64,000 bases of DNA from Candidatus Thiodiazotropha sp. GTDB lineage: Bacteria; Pseudomonadota; Gammaproteobacteria; Chromatiales; Chromatiaceae. Position numbers and translations under genes: made by a program. Below, in pieces: positions 51,573 through 59,991 of the stretch. The stretch's first letter is position 1. Each line of letters opens with the position of its first letter. The notes under the pieces are model-generated. The model saw only the letters and a list, made by a program, of their open reading frames with translations, searched no databases and was not told the DNA's origin. The stretch lies in the NCBI GenBank assembly GCA_023838465.1, contig JAIVEQ010000001.1, positions 62,001 through 126,000 on the forward strand, in the 5' to 3' direction.

Positions 51573-54257
51573 CTAGTGTTCATCCACAATAATCGGCGTG
51601 ACAAAATTCGGCGGTTTCACTACCAGTACAGAACAGTTCAGTTTCCTGATAATGGCGTCAGCCGTGCTATCGACGATCAAGTGGGTTATGCTGGAATTTG
51701 CCAAATCACCCACAACGACGAGGTCCGCTTCAATTCCGGTGGCGACCTTGGTGATTTCGTCCCGATGGTTCCCTTTTACCAGGTGGCATTCAGGTTTGAA
51801 CGCAGGCAGTACGTCACTCATCAATGATTCCCTCAATTCGGAAAGGCAGTTGTTCAGTGCCAACCGGTTTCTCTGCTGCTCACCTGCAACGTAGTTGTCT
51901 GCATCAAAATGCAGATAAGAATGCCCACTTCTCATATCCTGCTCGCCGTAGGCGTCCCAAGCATGAACGATGTGCAGTTCGGCGAACTGGGATGTAGTAA
52001 TCCAGGTCGCTTGTTCCAAGATTCTGCGGTTGATGGCGTATCTGTCGTCCCGACGCCCCCCAGGATTTTCATCCTGGTAAACACCCGCACAGACACGGCG
52101 ATGACGGTATGGTTTGGGCGGTATCTTTCGGATGAGCAGAGTCGAACAGGGACATGCCCTTAGCAGGCGGAAGTCGTGGCCACCAAAGAGACGTTCTTTC
52201 AGTCCATTCCCTCCCTCCGCCACCTTCAGCACCAAATCCCGTTCATTAGCGACAACCTCACGGACGATCTCCTCATGCGGCCGGCCGACAAGCACTTTGG
52301 TCTGAATGTTGAGTTTCACGTGTAGACGGGCGACCAACGCGTCCAGCCGGATACGCCGATCCTCCTTCATATATTGTTCCAATTCGTCCGGTGAAGAGAC
52401 GTTTCCCTCAATGCTGCTCGAGGCCTCGGTGAGGATTTCCGCTACCGTGAGGGCAGCTCCGCTGTCCTCGGCCAAGGCTACCGCGTATTCGAGAGTGGTT
52501 ATCTCATCAATACCCGGAGTCATCACCAGCAGGATGTCCCGAAAACCGACTCTCTTGTCAGCTGCGGAGAACTTCGTGAGCTTTTGCTGCTTCCAATCCT
52601 GGCCATCTTCGATGAGACGTGCCGTAATCTCCACAGGGACCCCCGATGCTTGGAGAACCTCTCGGGAGAGCTTTTGCCCAGACGCCAAGGTCTCTGGAAT
52701 CGTATAGGTGACGCCCAATGCAGTCAGCCTCTTCGCCATTCTCACGTCCCAGGCGCGGGCGTACACTGGCAGGCCGGGAAAGGCCTCCCGCACCGTTACG
52801 ACTCCCTGCCCGATGCTTTCCATGTGATCCATGGCAAAAACCACTATCGAGGCATTGGCAGCACCGGCAGCACGCAGTATCTCGATGCGACTCGCGTCCC
52901 CGAAAAACACCGGGTAGTCGAGCGCCTGGGCTCTTGTTACCCGTTCCGGATCGACCTCCAGCACCAGATAGGGAAGTTTTGCCTTGGCCAGACTTCGGGC
53001 CAGGGATCGCCCTACCCGGCCGAAGCCCGCGACGATGACATGGTCTCGGGAAGCAGGGATAGGCTTGATTGACGGGGGGGCAGCGGGAGTAGCGCCAGCA
53101 TGCGTTCGACCAAGTATTTCACTGAGCTTCGTCAGCAAGGGGGTGGCTGCCATGCTCAGAGCAATCGTGACCAGTAACAACTGGAAGAGGTCGTCATCCA
53201 ATACGCCCAGCATGTTTGCCAGTCCGAACAGAATGAATCCGAACTCACCTGCCTGGGCGAGCAGCAAGGCGACCTGTACGGATTCTTTATTAGAGCGTCC
53301 GGTTATTCGGCACAACACCCACAGGATCATTGCTTTGAACAGCAACAGTCCGCCCACCAAACCTGCCACGAGGAATCCCTGCTGACCCAGGAGTCCAAAA
53401 TTGATGGACATGCCCACACTCATGAAAAACAAACCGAGCAGCAGGCCACGGAATGGTTGAATGTCGGCCATAATTTGATGGCGGTAGTGAGAGTCCGCCA
53501 ATAGTAAGCCACCGAGGAAGGCGCCTAGGGCCATGGATAAGCCAGCCCAGTCGGTGAGCCAAGCAGCCCCCAGCACCAGAAGTATGCCCGTCGCGGTGAA
53601 TATCTCTGGATTTCGGCGGTTCTTGGCAACAATCTGCAGTGCGGGCCGCAACAGGAGACGGCCCAAAATAAAAACACCAACAATGATCGCCACCGATTCC
53701 AATGCAGCCAGTTCCACATCCTCGGTGATGGACAGTTCCTGCTGTGCGAGCAGCGGGAGAAGCGCCATCAAAGGTACGATCGCCAAATCCTGGAGGAGTA
53801 GTATGGCGAAGGACGTGCGGCCATAGGCTGTGCCAAGTTGACTTTTGTCGCTGAGTATTTGCAGGCCGAAAGCGGTGGATGAGAGTGCTAATCCAAATCC
53901 CACGATCAGCGCAGTGCGTGTCGGCATCCCCAGCGCCTGGGCCATTAAAGTAATAACGGTCCCAGTGATCACCACTTGAGCGGTGCCTAGACCAAACACG
54001 CTGCGCCGCATGATCCATAACCGCGACGGCTTCATCTCAATGCCAATCACAAACAAGAGGAAGACAACACCGAACTCGGCCAGGTGCCGTATTTCATCTA
54101 CCGCTACGATATAGGCTAGTCCCCAGGGCCCGACCAACATGCCCGCCACCAGAAAACCCAGCACCGCACCGAGACCGAGACGTTGGAATAGTGGTACGGC
54201 AACCACGGCCGCGGCCAGCAGTACCAGGATATCAACGATAAAGTGGGTCTCGGTCAA
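51573..54257 (-). CDS. CPA2-type cation/proton antiporter with TrkA-N and two Usp domains
   Basis: The 894-residue protein has about 12-13 membrane helices of the KefB/CPA2 type (residues 1-385; FLLFVIGIEMKPSRLW, GFGLALSSTAFGLQIL, LAQAGEFGFILFGLAN). A TrkA-N nucleotide-binding domain follows (about 413-530; VIVAGFGRVGRSLARS), and then two universal-stress-like domains (about 575-720 and 730-890; the second ends DLVVVGDLANSS and LNCSVLVVKP). CPA2 antiporters usually stop after TrkA-N, so the Usp pair is an added regulatory part. It exchanges potassium or sodium for protons across the inner membrane. It is convergent with the redox operon, 16 bases apart. Confidence 0.88.
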   Translation of the reverse strand: MTETHFIVDILVLLAAAVVAVPLFQRLGLGAVLGFLVAGMLVGPWGLAYIVAVDEIRHLAEFGVVFLLFVIGIEMKPSRLWIMRRSVFGLGTAQVVITGTVITLMAQALGMPTRTALIVGFGLALSSTAFGLQILSDKSQLGTAYGRTSFAILLLQDLAIVPLMALLPLLAQQELSITEDVELAALESVAIIVGVFILGRLLLRPALQIVAKNRRNPEIFTATGILLVLGAAWLTDWAGLSMALGAFLGGLLLADSHYRHQIMADIQPFRGLLLGLFFMSVGMSINFGLLGQQGFLVAGLVGGLLLFKAMILWVLCRITGRSNKESVQVALLLAQAGEFGFILFGLANMLGVLDDDLFQLLLVTIALSMAATPLLTKLSEILGRTHAGATPAAPPSIKPIPASRDHVIVAGFGRVGRSLARSLAKAKLPYLVLEVDPERVTRAQALDYPVFFGDASRIEILRAAGAANASIVVFAMDHMESIGQGVVTVREAFPGLPVYARAWDVRMAKRLTALGVTYTIPETLASGQKLSREVLQASGVPVEITARLIEDGQDWKQQKLTKFSAADKRVGFRDILLVMTPGIDEITTLEYAVALAEDSGAALTVAEILTEASSSIEGNVSSPDELEQYMKEDRRIRLDALVARLHVKLNIQTKVLVGRPHEEIVREVVANERDLVLKVAEGGNGLKERLFGGHDFRLLRACPCSTLLIRKIPPKPYRHRRVCAGVYQDENPGGRRDDRYAINRRILEQATWITTSQFAELHIVHAWDAYGEQDMRSGHSYLHFDADNYVAGEQQRNRLALNNCLSELRESLMSDVLPAFKPECHLVKGNHRDEITKVATGIEADLVVVGDLANSSITHLIVDSTADAIIRKLNCSVLVVKPPNFVTPIIVDEH

Positions 54258-55086
54258 GGTTCTATCTATCCTGCAGAGAAAGTTGATTCAATATAAGCGA
54301 ACTGAGGTTGGTGTGGAAGATCTTCTTAGCTAACTTTAGCAACAATGTAATCGCCGGCATCCGGTGGATAATTTGTTCCCAGTACACTTGTTCATAGGGG
54401 GATGCTCTGGTCAGCGGGGAAGCAACATGGATCAAGAAAAACATACCATTGATTTTATGCAGGTTGTATAAGGGAGTTTGCGACCTGTCTAAGTAAAACT
54501 GTGAGGTGGTTGATCTTGACCGGCCTTGTACCCGGATAATGCATCGGACAACGTCTTCAACAGAACAGTCACTCCCCTAATGCGCCGCGACAGAGGGCTC
54601 CGGATGGAGCTCGTACCAAATCACCGACCTAGGTCTGCAATGCACAATACGAACCTGACTCGTCTATTGATGTCATTCTGGCATGGGCTGATCTTTGGGG
54701 TCACCCTGTTTGATTTTGTTACATCGGCTTAACGCTACTTAACGGTACCTCAATTCCCTTAAATCAGCTGTTCAAGCCTGAAAATCTCGACCGCATCCCA
54801 ATTGACCAGAAAGTTGTAGCTGTATATATGGCTGTTCACAGAGCAATGGCAAGGACTCTGCGTCATGTTGATTATCACGAGTTTAAATTTGATAGATTGT
54901 CACCAATATTGCCTTACATGGTAGAGGAACCATTTTATACTGATGGAGACTGTCCTCATTGAATCGTAGGCTGTCTATTACTGATTATGCATAAATGAAT
55001 ACTTTCAGCATTTATTAGTCAACTAGTTCAAAAAACCTGGATTACACGGATTCACTGAGGCCAACGCTTATACTTTTTGTAAATAC
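54258..55086. other. Long gap with no firm gene
   Basis: About 830 bases. The first 270 bases hold the upstream region of the antiporter gene. A plus-strand frame at 54526-54732 and another open from about 54713 to 54962 both look partly protein-like but lie in different frames, with no known family. The region may hold decayed coding sequence. No terminator or repeat was recognised. Confidence 0.4.
54828..54962 (+). CDS. Small open frame, possible gene remnant
   Basis: An ATG at 54828 gives 44 residues, MAVHRAMARTLRHVDYHEFK then FDRLSPILPYMVEEPFYTDG and DCPH. The same frame is open back to about 54713 with readable codons (PLNQLFKPENLDRIPIDQKV). I do not recognise a family and no ribosome binding site is clear. 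It could be the tail of a broken gene. Confidence 0.25.
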   Translation: MAVHRAMARTLRHVDYHEFKFDRLSPILPYMVEEPFYTDGDCPH

Positions 55087-55770
55087 TCACCTCGGAATAT
55101 AACTCGACAGCATGATTAAGATTGGTCCGGGCAGGATTGCAATTGATATTAGAAAGAGATATTTCGGAAAAGAATAAAGCCTGCTCATACCAGCTGTCAT
55201 TGCAATACCTCCCCCACCCCCAATAAGTGTATTCCCGGGTAAGTTGAGCATGAGTGCCAGGATTAGGTATCGGTGTTTTAACAGTAACGGTAAGCTTTGC
55301 TTGGAGGTTTTTTTTGACAGAAATTGCAACCGTTCTTCTGGTGGTATCGTATCGAAATTTTTTAGTAATGCCGCTGCCTGTGTCAAATTCAACCATTGCA
55401 AAAGCGAAACCAAAAGGTGAGTTGGGAAAACCTTACCAAGGCCAAAACTGATTGTCAGCGCAATTAGTGTCGAAATATACACTACTAATACACCTTTTGG
55501 CCCAAGCATGATCATTAAGGCTAATCCCATTTCTATGCCGGGCATAAAGGGAATCGCCATAAGGCCTATATATAAGATCACGCCGAGTAATACAGCCCGG
55601 TCTACAATTTCCAAGTGTTCGGGCCAAATTTGAATTTCCAGCATATCGATGAATACTGAAACAATGACATTCAGGAGGACAATAACCAGTACAAAAGCAA
55701 CGATCTTCGCAAGGGTCTTTGTCCATGAAGCACCATTTAGATGGGATGCATGTTTAGTTTCTGTTTCCAT
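55087..55770 (-). CDS. VTT/TVP38-type membrane protein (DedA-like)
   Basis: The 227-residue protein has about five to six hydrophobic segments. The segment LNLPGNTLIGGGGGIAMTAG near the C-terminus resembles the G-x-x-P-x-N-T loop of VTT (DedA/TVP38/TMEM64) proteins, which are thought to move lipids or support membrane homeostasis. It lies 11 bases downstream of the unknown secreted protein gene on the same strand, so the two are likely co-transcribed. Confidence 0.65.
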   Translation of the reverse strand: METETKHASHLNGASWTKTLAKIVAFVLVIVLLNVIVSVFIDMLEIQIWPEHLEIVDRAVLLGVILYIGLMAIPFMPGIEMGLALMIMLGPKGVLVVYISTLIALTISFGLGKVFPTHLLVSLLQWLNLTQAAALLKNFDTIPPEERLQFLSKKTSKQSLPLLLKHRYLILALMLNLPGNTLIGGGGGIAMTAGMSRLYSFPKYLFLISIAILPGPILIMLSSYIPR

Positions 55771-55781
55771 GACAGTATTTG

Positions 55782-56207
55782 TTACAGTCCTGATTCCCGT
55801 TTTCCTCTAAACCAGTACTGTCGGTCTATGTTCCAATACCATCTTTTATGTAACCAGCGAAACTTGGCCTCTGCATTGTCACCCAAAATAGTTCCTTCCC
55901 ATTCAAGCTTCCCTCTATCGGTACTGAGCAGTGTGGAAGTGAAGTGATGTGAATCGCCTATTTTCTTGACGCTATATGGTGCCGGCTCGAAGCCTAAATC
56001 CTCGCAGTCGAGAGATCGAAACTGTCCATTCTTAAAAGTAATAGTATCTTTATGGTGGTCCCCTTTCCCCAATTCGCCCGTTAGTCCATGGAACTGCGAA
56101 CCATCCAGCGGATTATTCTCTGGTATCAGGACGTTGGCTGCAAAACAGGCTGCATTGAAGAGCACCATGAAGGCACAGACAAAAATAGGGCGGATCAATG
56201 GAAACAA
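55782..56207 (-). CDS. Secreted protein of unknown function
   Basis: A TTG start at 56207 preceded by GAGGCAGG gives 141 residues with a signal peptide ending near AACFAANV. The mature part is small, with conserved-looking blocks DGSQFHGLTGELGKGDHHKD, TFKNGQFRSLDCEDLGF and LEWEGTILGDNAEAKF, suggesting a beta-rich fold. I do not know the family. It precedes the VTT-type gene. Confidence 0.65.
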   Translation of the reverse strand: MFPLIRPIFVCAFMVLFNAACFAANVLIPENNPLDGSQFHGLTGELGKGDHHKDTITFKNGQFRSLDCEDLGFEPAPYSVKKIGDSHHFTSTLLSTDRGKLEWEGTILGDNAEAKFRWLHKRWYWNIDRQYWFRGKRESGL

Positions 56208-56743
56208 TGTACCTGCCTCATTCGTAGCTTAATATATTGGCGGTGTTCTTGAACGGCAAGGTATAGAAAGCATAGCCCAAACCCAACTTATCGGAGGAAT
56301 TCAACCTAAACATGGCCACAGATATGATGCTTCCATAATTGTGTCGTAGAATTCAGGTGCGTTGCGTGCACAGAGGCCATCTACCACTTATCCGGCAGAT
56401 TCAATTGATATTTTGATGGCGTAATAATGCGGGTACATCCACTGAATTTCGTAAAACACACCTACTTGAGAATGTCCGCTATTCGAAGAGACTGGCGTTA
56501 GAGTATACGCAAACCGAATTTTTGCTCGGCCAAAATGTCCTCGACATCCTGCAGTCTCACTTATTTAGTGTGAAATTGACAGTACCGAAAAATCCCATGT
56601 GGCCGCTTAGCTGAGTTTGGCAATGTCCTTATAGTGTCATGGGCTGAGTGCCCGGGATGATCTAAGATTAAACTAGGGATGCATGGTTAAAGTAGTACTG
56701 GCTATGCTGAAAAGCCACCTGTCCCCACACGGAGGAGGTTGAA
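56208..56743. other. Intergenic stretch, nothing recognised
   Basis: About 535 bases with stop codons in all frames and no gene of convincing length. The last part should contain the promoter of the gene at 56744, whose ribosome binding site GGAGGAGG is very strong. Confidence 0.5.
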
Positions 56744-57046
56744 ATGAAAGTATTTATGCTGATGGCGGGAAGTGGTCCATTGATGATTCTGACATCACAC
56801 GCTTCCATTGAAGATCCAGTGATTCTGGAGAAGCTAGCTGCTAAAGGATTGGATAAGTTCCTGACCTTTGAAGTTCCTATTGAGTTGGCTAAGGAACGTT
56901 ATGGAGGGCATTTTGCCGTTGTCGCCAATGACCTGCACGAAACCGATGACCTGAGGGTACTGGATTACAATGGGGAACGCGCCTTCAGGTTATTTTCCTT
57001 TGCAGAGCTGGGAACTGCAATGGTGCATGAACCAGCAGTTGTGTAG
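56744..57046 (+). CDS. Small cytoplasmic protein of unknown function
   Basis: The 100-residue protein starts MKVFMLMAGSGPLMILTSHA and contains LAAKGLDKFLTFEVPIELAK and ERYGGHFAVVANDLHETDDL. No membrane or secretion signal is clear. The very strong ribosome binding site and a classic terminator after it show it is a real, probably well-expressed single gene. I cannot assign a family. Confidence 0.75.
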   Translation: MKVFMLMAGSGPLMILTSHASIEDPVILEKLAAKGLDKFLTFEVPIELAKERYGGHFAVVANDLHETDDLRVLDYNGERAFRLFSFAELGTAMVHEPAVV

Positions 57047-57054
57047 AAGCTATA

Positions 57055-57085
57055 TTAGCTGGCCCCGCATAGCTGGGGCTTTTTG
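57055..57085 (+). terminator. Rho-independent terminator
   Basis: GCCCC, loop GCATAGCT, GGGGC followed by TTTTTG, nine to forty bases after the stop at 57046. This is a standard intrinsic terminator for the preceding gene. Confidence 0.8.
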
Positions 57086-57421
57086 TTTCTGTACGATTGA
57101 GTGGCAGCTTGAGTCATAGGTGGAAGTTAGTGGCACATATCGTGTGAGTTTCCGAGCACTCCTAAGCAGGCTTTCGATTTGTGCATTTTCAGAATGACCG
57201 CTTAGGTCTGGTTTCAGCTGTTGAGTCTAGTCTGTATCATGTCCGCTTTTTGGCAGCAGACCAAGTTTCTTCCTGAATGACTGTCAAATATAGCTGATTG
57301 CATATCCATGCCTTCGAAAGATAAATCCAGTAAACAGTTTCTTGTGTAATGTAACAAAAACAAGCAAACCCAGCACAGTCAATAAATGATATGAGATATC
57401 GGCAGATCTGTCTCTTCAGGA
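57086..57421. other. Intergenic stretch, nothing recognised
   Basis: About 335 bases between a terminator and the end of the dehydrogenase gene. A 62-codon minus-strand frame (57237-57425) overlaps the dehydrogenase stop and has an unusual, cysteine- and aromatic-rich composition, so it is not called. Confidence 0.5.
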
Positions 57422-58387
57422 TCAAACCAGGCGGTCTTGCGGCTCCTTGCCTGTTATGATCGCATCCAGATTGTCCAGCGCTCTGAAACCCATTGCATCG
57501 CGAGTCTCCCGTGTCGCACTGCCGATATGTGGCAACAGGAAGGTATTGTCCAGATCGCGGTAGCGTGGATCGATATTCGGTTCACCATTGAAAACATCGA
57601 GCCCGGCTGCAAATAATTTACCCGAGGAGAGCGCATCGATAAGTGCATCGTCATCGACTACGGCGCCACGTGCAGTATTCACTACCACAGCATCATTGGG
57701 TAGCAGTGCAATTCGATCAGCGTTGAGCAGATGGTGGGTCTCTGGTGTCGCAGGACAATGGATGGAAAGGAACTGGCATAGCGGCAACAGCACATGCAGG
57801 TTGGCATGATAAATTGCGCCCTGTTCAAGATCGGCAGTGAGGCGATGACGGTTGTAGTAGTGGACCTCCATATCAAATCCTCGTGCACACCTGGCCATCA
57901 CTTGACCAACCCGGCCCATGCCGATAATGCCCAGGCGCTTGCCGGTCACCTCTATACCGAGCTGTCCTGTCGGACTCCAGTCCGACCAGGCATCGGTACG
58001 CAGTAATCTTGCACCTTCGTGGGCACGCCGTGCCGCACCCAGCAACAACAGCATTGCGATCTCAGCGGTGGCACTGCTGAGTACGTCAGGGGTATTGGTT
58101 ACAACAATTTTGCGGGATCTCGCTGCATCCAGATCGATATGGTCATAACCCACCGAGAAACTGCAGATCGCCCGTATCGAATCAGGAAGCTGGGCAATCA
58201 CATCAGCATGCAGCCTTTCAGTATGGCAGGGAATGATGGCATCTGCACCGGCTGCAAGCTCAATCAGCTCGTTGTCGCTGTAAACCTTGTCCTGATGGTT
58301 GAATCGAACACGGTAATCACGCGCCAGACGTGCTTCTACATTATCTGGCAGCTTACGAGTTACTAATATAATCGCTTTTTCGGCCAT
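57422..58387 (-). CDS. D-2-hydroxyacid dehydrogenase (glyoxylate reductase-like)
   Basis: The 321-residue protein has the NAD(P)-binding motif GIIGMGRVGQVMARCARGF and the catalytic trio of the family: Arg in VNTARGAVVDD (about 235), Glu in DVFNGEPNIDP (about 264) and His in LPHIGSATRETRD (about 283). It reduces glyoxylate, hydroxypyruvate or a similar 2-oxo acid. Substrate is unsettled. It lies downstream of the Gdt1 remnant and channel gene on the same strand. Confidence 0.9.
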   Translation of the reverse strand: MAEKAIILVTRKLPDNVEARLARDYRVRFNHQDKVYSDNELIELAAGADAIIPCHTERLHADVIAQLPDSIRAICSFSVGYDHIDLDAARSRKIVVTNTPDVLSSATAEIAMLLLLGAARRAHEGARLLRTDAWSDWSPTGQLGIEVTGKRLGIIGMGRVGQVMARCARGFDMEVHYYNRHRLTADLEQGAIYHANLHVLLPLCQFLSIHCPATPETHHLLNADRIALLPNDAVVVNTARGAVVDDDALIDALSSGKLFAAGLDVFNGEPNIDPRYRDLDNTFLLPHIGSATRETRDAMGFRALDNLDAIITGKEPQDRLV

Positions 58388-58426
58388 AACAATCAGTTGT
58401 CCTTTGCTGTCATAAATATCAATACT

Positions 58427-58558
58427 TCAGGTCAATGCACGCCATGCTGCCATCAAGGCAAACAATAGAAAAATCCCTCCGCCAATCCGATGCAGCCAAC
58501 TGAGCGATAGCCGTTGTAATACGGTCCGCCCGGCCCAGACACCGAGTGCTGAGACCAT
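58427..58558 (-). pseudogene. C-terminal remnant of a Gdt1/TMEM165 (UPF0016) family gene
   Basis: Directly after the channel stop, the minus strand is open for 43 codons from an ATG at 58558: MVSALGVWAGRTVLQRLSLS then WLHRIGGGIFLLFALMAAWR and ALT, then stop. This matches the last part of Gdt1-type manganese/calcium exporters, whose end reads like GxxxGRxLLRRxPLRxLHRIAGxLF. The first four-fifths of the gene is missing, so a deletion probably joined the channel gene to this tail. Confidence 0.6.
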
Positions 58559-58560
58559 TA

Positions 58561-59394
58561 TCAGCGCTTTTCAGAAAGCTGCTCTAACATCCGTTCTATA
58601 TGAATCAGTCTTTGTTCCATCTCAGCTGTACGGGTGTCTATACGATGCACCTCTCCTGCTTCTCCCTCGCCACTCTCACGTGACAGCTTTTCGTGCTCGC
58701 TTTGCAGGGTTTCCAGCACAATACCGATCATCATATTGAGGAATACAAAAGCAACAATGAAGATGAACGACAGATAATAGAACCAGCTAAGCGGGTGGAC
58801 CGCCATAGTCTGGTACATCACATCGGTCCAATCCTCGAATGTCGCAACACGGAACAGGGTCAGCATGGAGATGGTGATATTGCCCCACAGCTCCTGGTTG
58901 ATCGTGCTGAAGAACATGCTGCCCATGGCCGCATAGATGTAGAAGATGATAAACATCAGCAGAGAGACATAGCCCATGCGCGGAATGGCGGTGACGAAGG
59001 CGTTCAGCAGTACCCGTAACTCGGGAATGATGGAGACCAGCCGCAATACCCGGAAAATCCGTAACAGGCGTCCCAGCAGGGCTGCTTCGCTATCTTCTAC
59101 AGGGATCATGCTGGCGGTGACTATGATGAAGTCGAACAGATTCCAGGCCTTACTGAAAAAGCGTTTGAGGTTCTGTTCAGCGATCATGCGAACAATTATT
59201 TCAGTAAGAAAAAAGAGGGTGACGCCAACATCGAGGAACCGTAGAACCTGTACTACAGATGGAGGAATCGGATAGGTTTTGGCACCGATCATGAGTGCTG
59301 AGACGATGATGACCAGTATGACAAAGGTCTCAAAGATTTTGTTTTCTCTGAGGTTGATGAATCGGTCTTGCAGGTCTGCGGCTTTCGGTAACAT
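58561..59394 (-). CDS. Voltage-gated-type cation channel (NaChBac-like)
   Basis: The 277-residue protein has six membrane segments of one channel repeat. S4 is RLLRIFRVLRLVSIIPELRV, with arginine at every third position, and the pore region TLFRVATFEDWTDVMY has filter TFEDW, comparable with TLESW in bacterial sodium channels. A C-terminal coiled coil (about 235-277) would hold the tetramer together. The acidic filter fits sodium or calcium selectivity; which ion is not settled. Its stop overlaps the Gdt1 remnant's frame. Confidence 0.88.
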   Translation of the reverse strand: MLPKAADLQDRFINLRENKIFETFVILVIIVSALMIGAKTYPIPPSVVQVLRFLDVGVTLFFLTEIIVRMIAEQNLKRFFSKAWNLFDFIIVTASMIPVEDSEAALLGRLLRIFRVLRLVSIIPELRVLLNAFVTAIPRMGYVSLLMFIIFYIYAAMGSMFFSTINQELWGNITISMLTLFRVATFEDWTDVMYQTMAVHPLSWFYYLSFIFIVAFVFLNMMIGIVLETLQSEHEKLSRESGEGEAGEVHRIDTRTAEMEQRLIHIERMLEQLSEKR

Positions 59395-59570
59395 GGTTGG
59401 ATTAATGGTAGTTGTACTATCTAAATAAAAGGCAGCAATTATAACGTAGTCAGTGTATGTGGTTTGGATGTTGATAACAGGCCCTAAGATGAAGCAACCC
59501 TATACCGATGTGGATTTATCATCAAGGAAGGCAACAGGAACCAAGCAATCAAAAGCCCGTCGATGAGGTG

Positions 59571-59933
59571 TTATCTACCCCAGGTTATGAAGCGTTTTTT
59601 ACAGTAGGTCAATAGCTCGGTGTAGTTACGAAAATAGAGTTCGAACCCATCCTCGGCAGGCGCATCGAATTCGCACCAATCGTTATCATAGTCACGACAG
59701 ATTTGAGGGCGTTCATCATAGATGCCACAGCCACCCCTTGGGAGTAGGTGCTCGCAGCTGCCGGTGATCAACAGGAACCAGCCATCCTCATCTTTGTAGA
59801 TCTCTACCCCGGTGTGGGAGACCTGCCATAATAGGTGTCCGAAGTCCGTTTTGGAACGAGGGGCTTCACCAATCGCCTCGGTTGTATAGGTGCAGCACTT
59901 GGAATTGGTGCATTGGTTACACTTATTGTCCAT
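59571..59933 (-). CDS. YkgJ-family cysteine-cluster protein
   Basis: The ATG at 59933 gives 120 residues (an upstream TTG at 59951 is possible). Cysteines cluster at the start (KCNQCTNSKCCTY) and later in GSCEHLLPRGGCGIYDERPQ followed by ICRDY. This is the pattern of the zinc- or iron-chelating YkgJ/UPF0153 family, whose function is not established. It follows the helicase gene on the same strand. Confidence 0.85.
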   Translation of the reverse strand: MDNKCNQCTNSKCCTYTTEAIGEAPRSKTDFGHLLWQVSHTGVEIYKDEDGWFLLITGSCEHLLPRGGCGIYDERPQICRDYDNDWCEFDAPAEDGFELYFRNYTELLTYCKKRFITWGR

Positions 59934-59991
59934 GCCTAAGGTTCGCTTCAAAAAGAACTATACAGATTTACTGATTAGGCAAGCCTTTACC

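Noticed and set aside
53290..54018. 242-codon frame inside the antiporter gene
   Set aside because: It is a shifted reading of the same strand as the antiporter and has no family features.
59489..59566. 25-codon plus-strand frame MKQPYTDVDLSSRKATGTKQ...
   Set aside because: Too short, weak ribosome binding site and no conserved feature visible.
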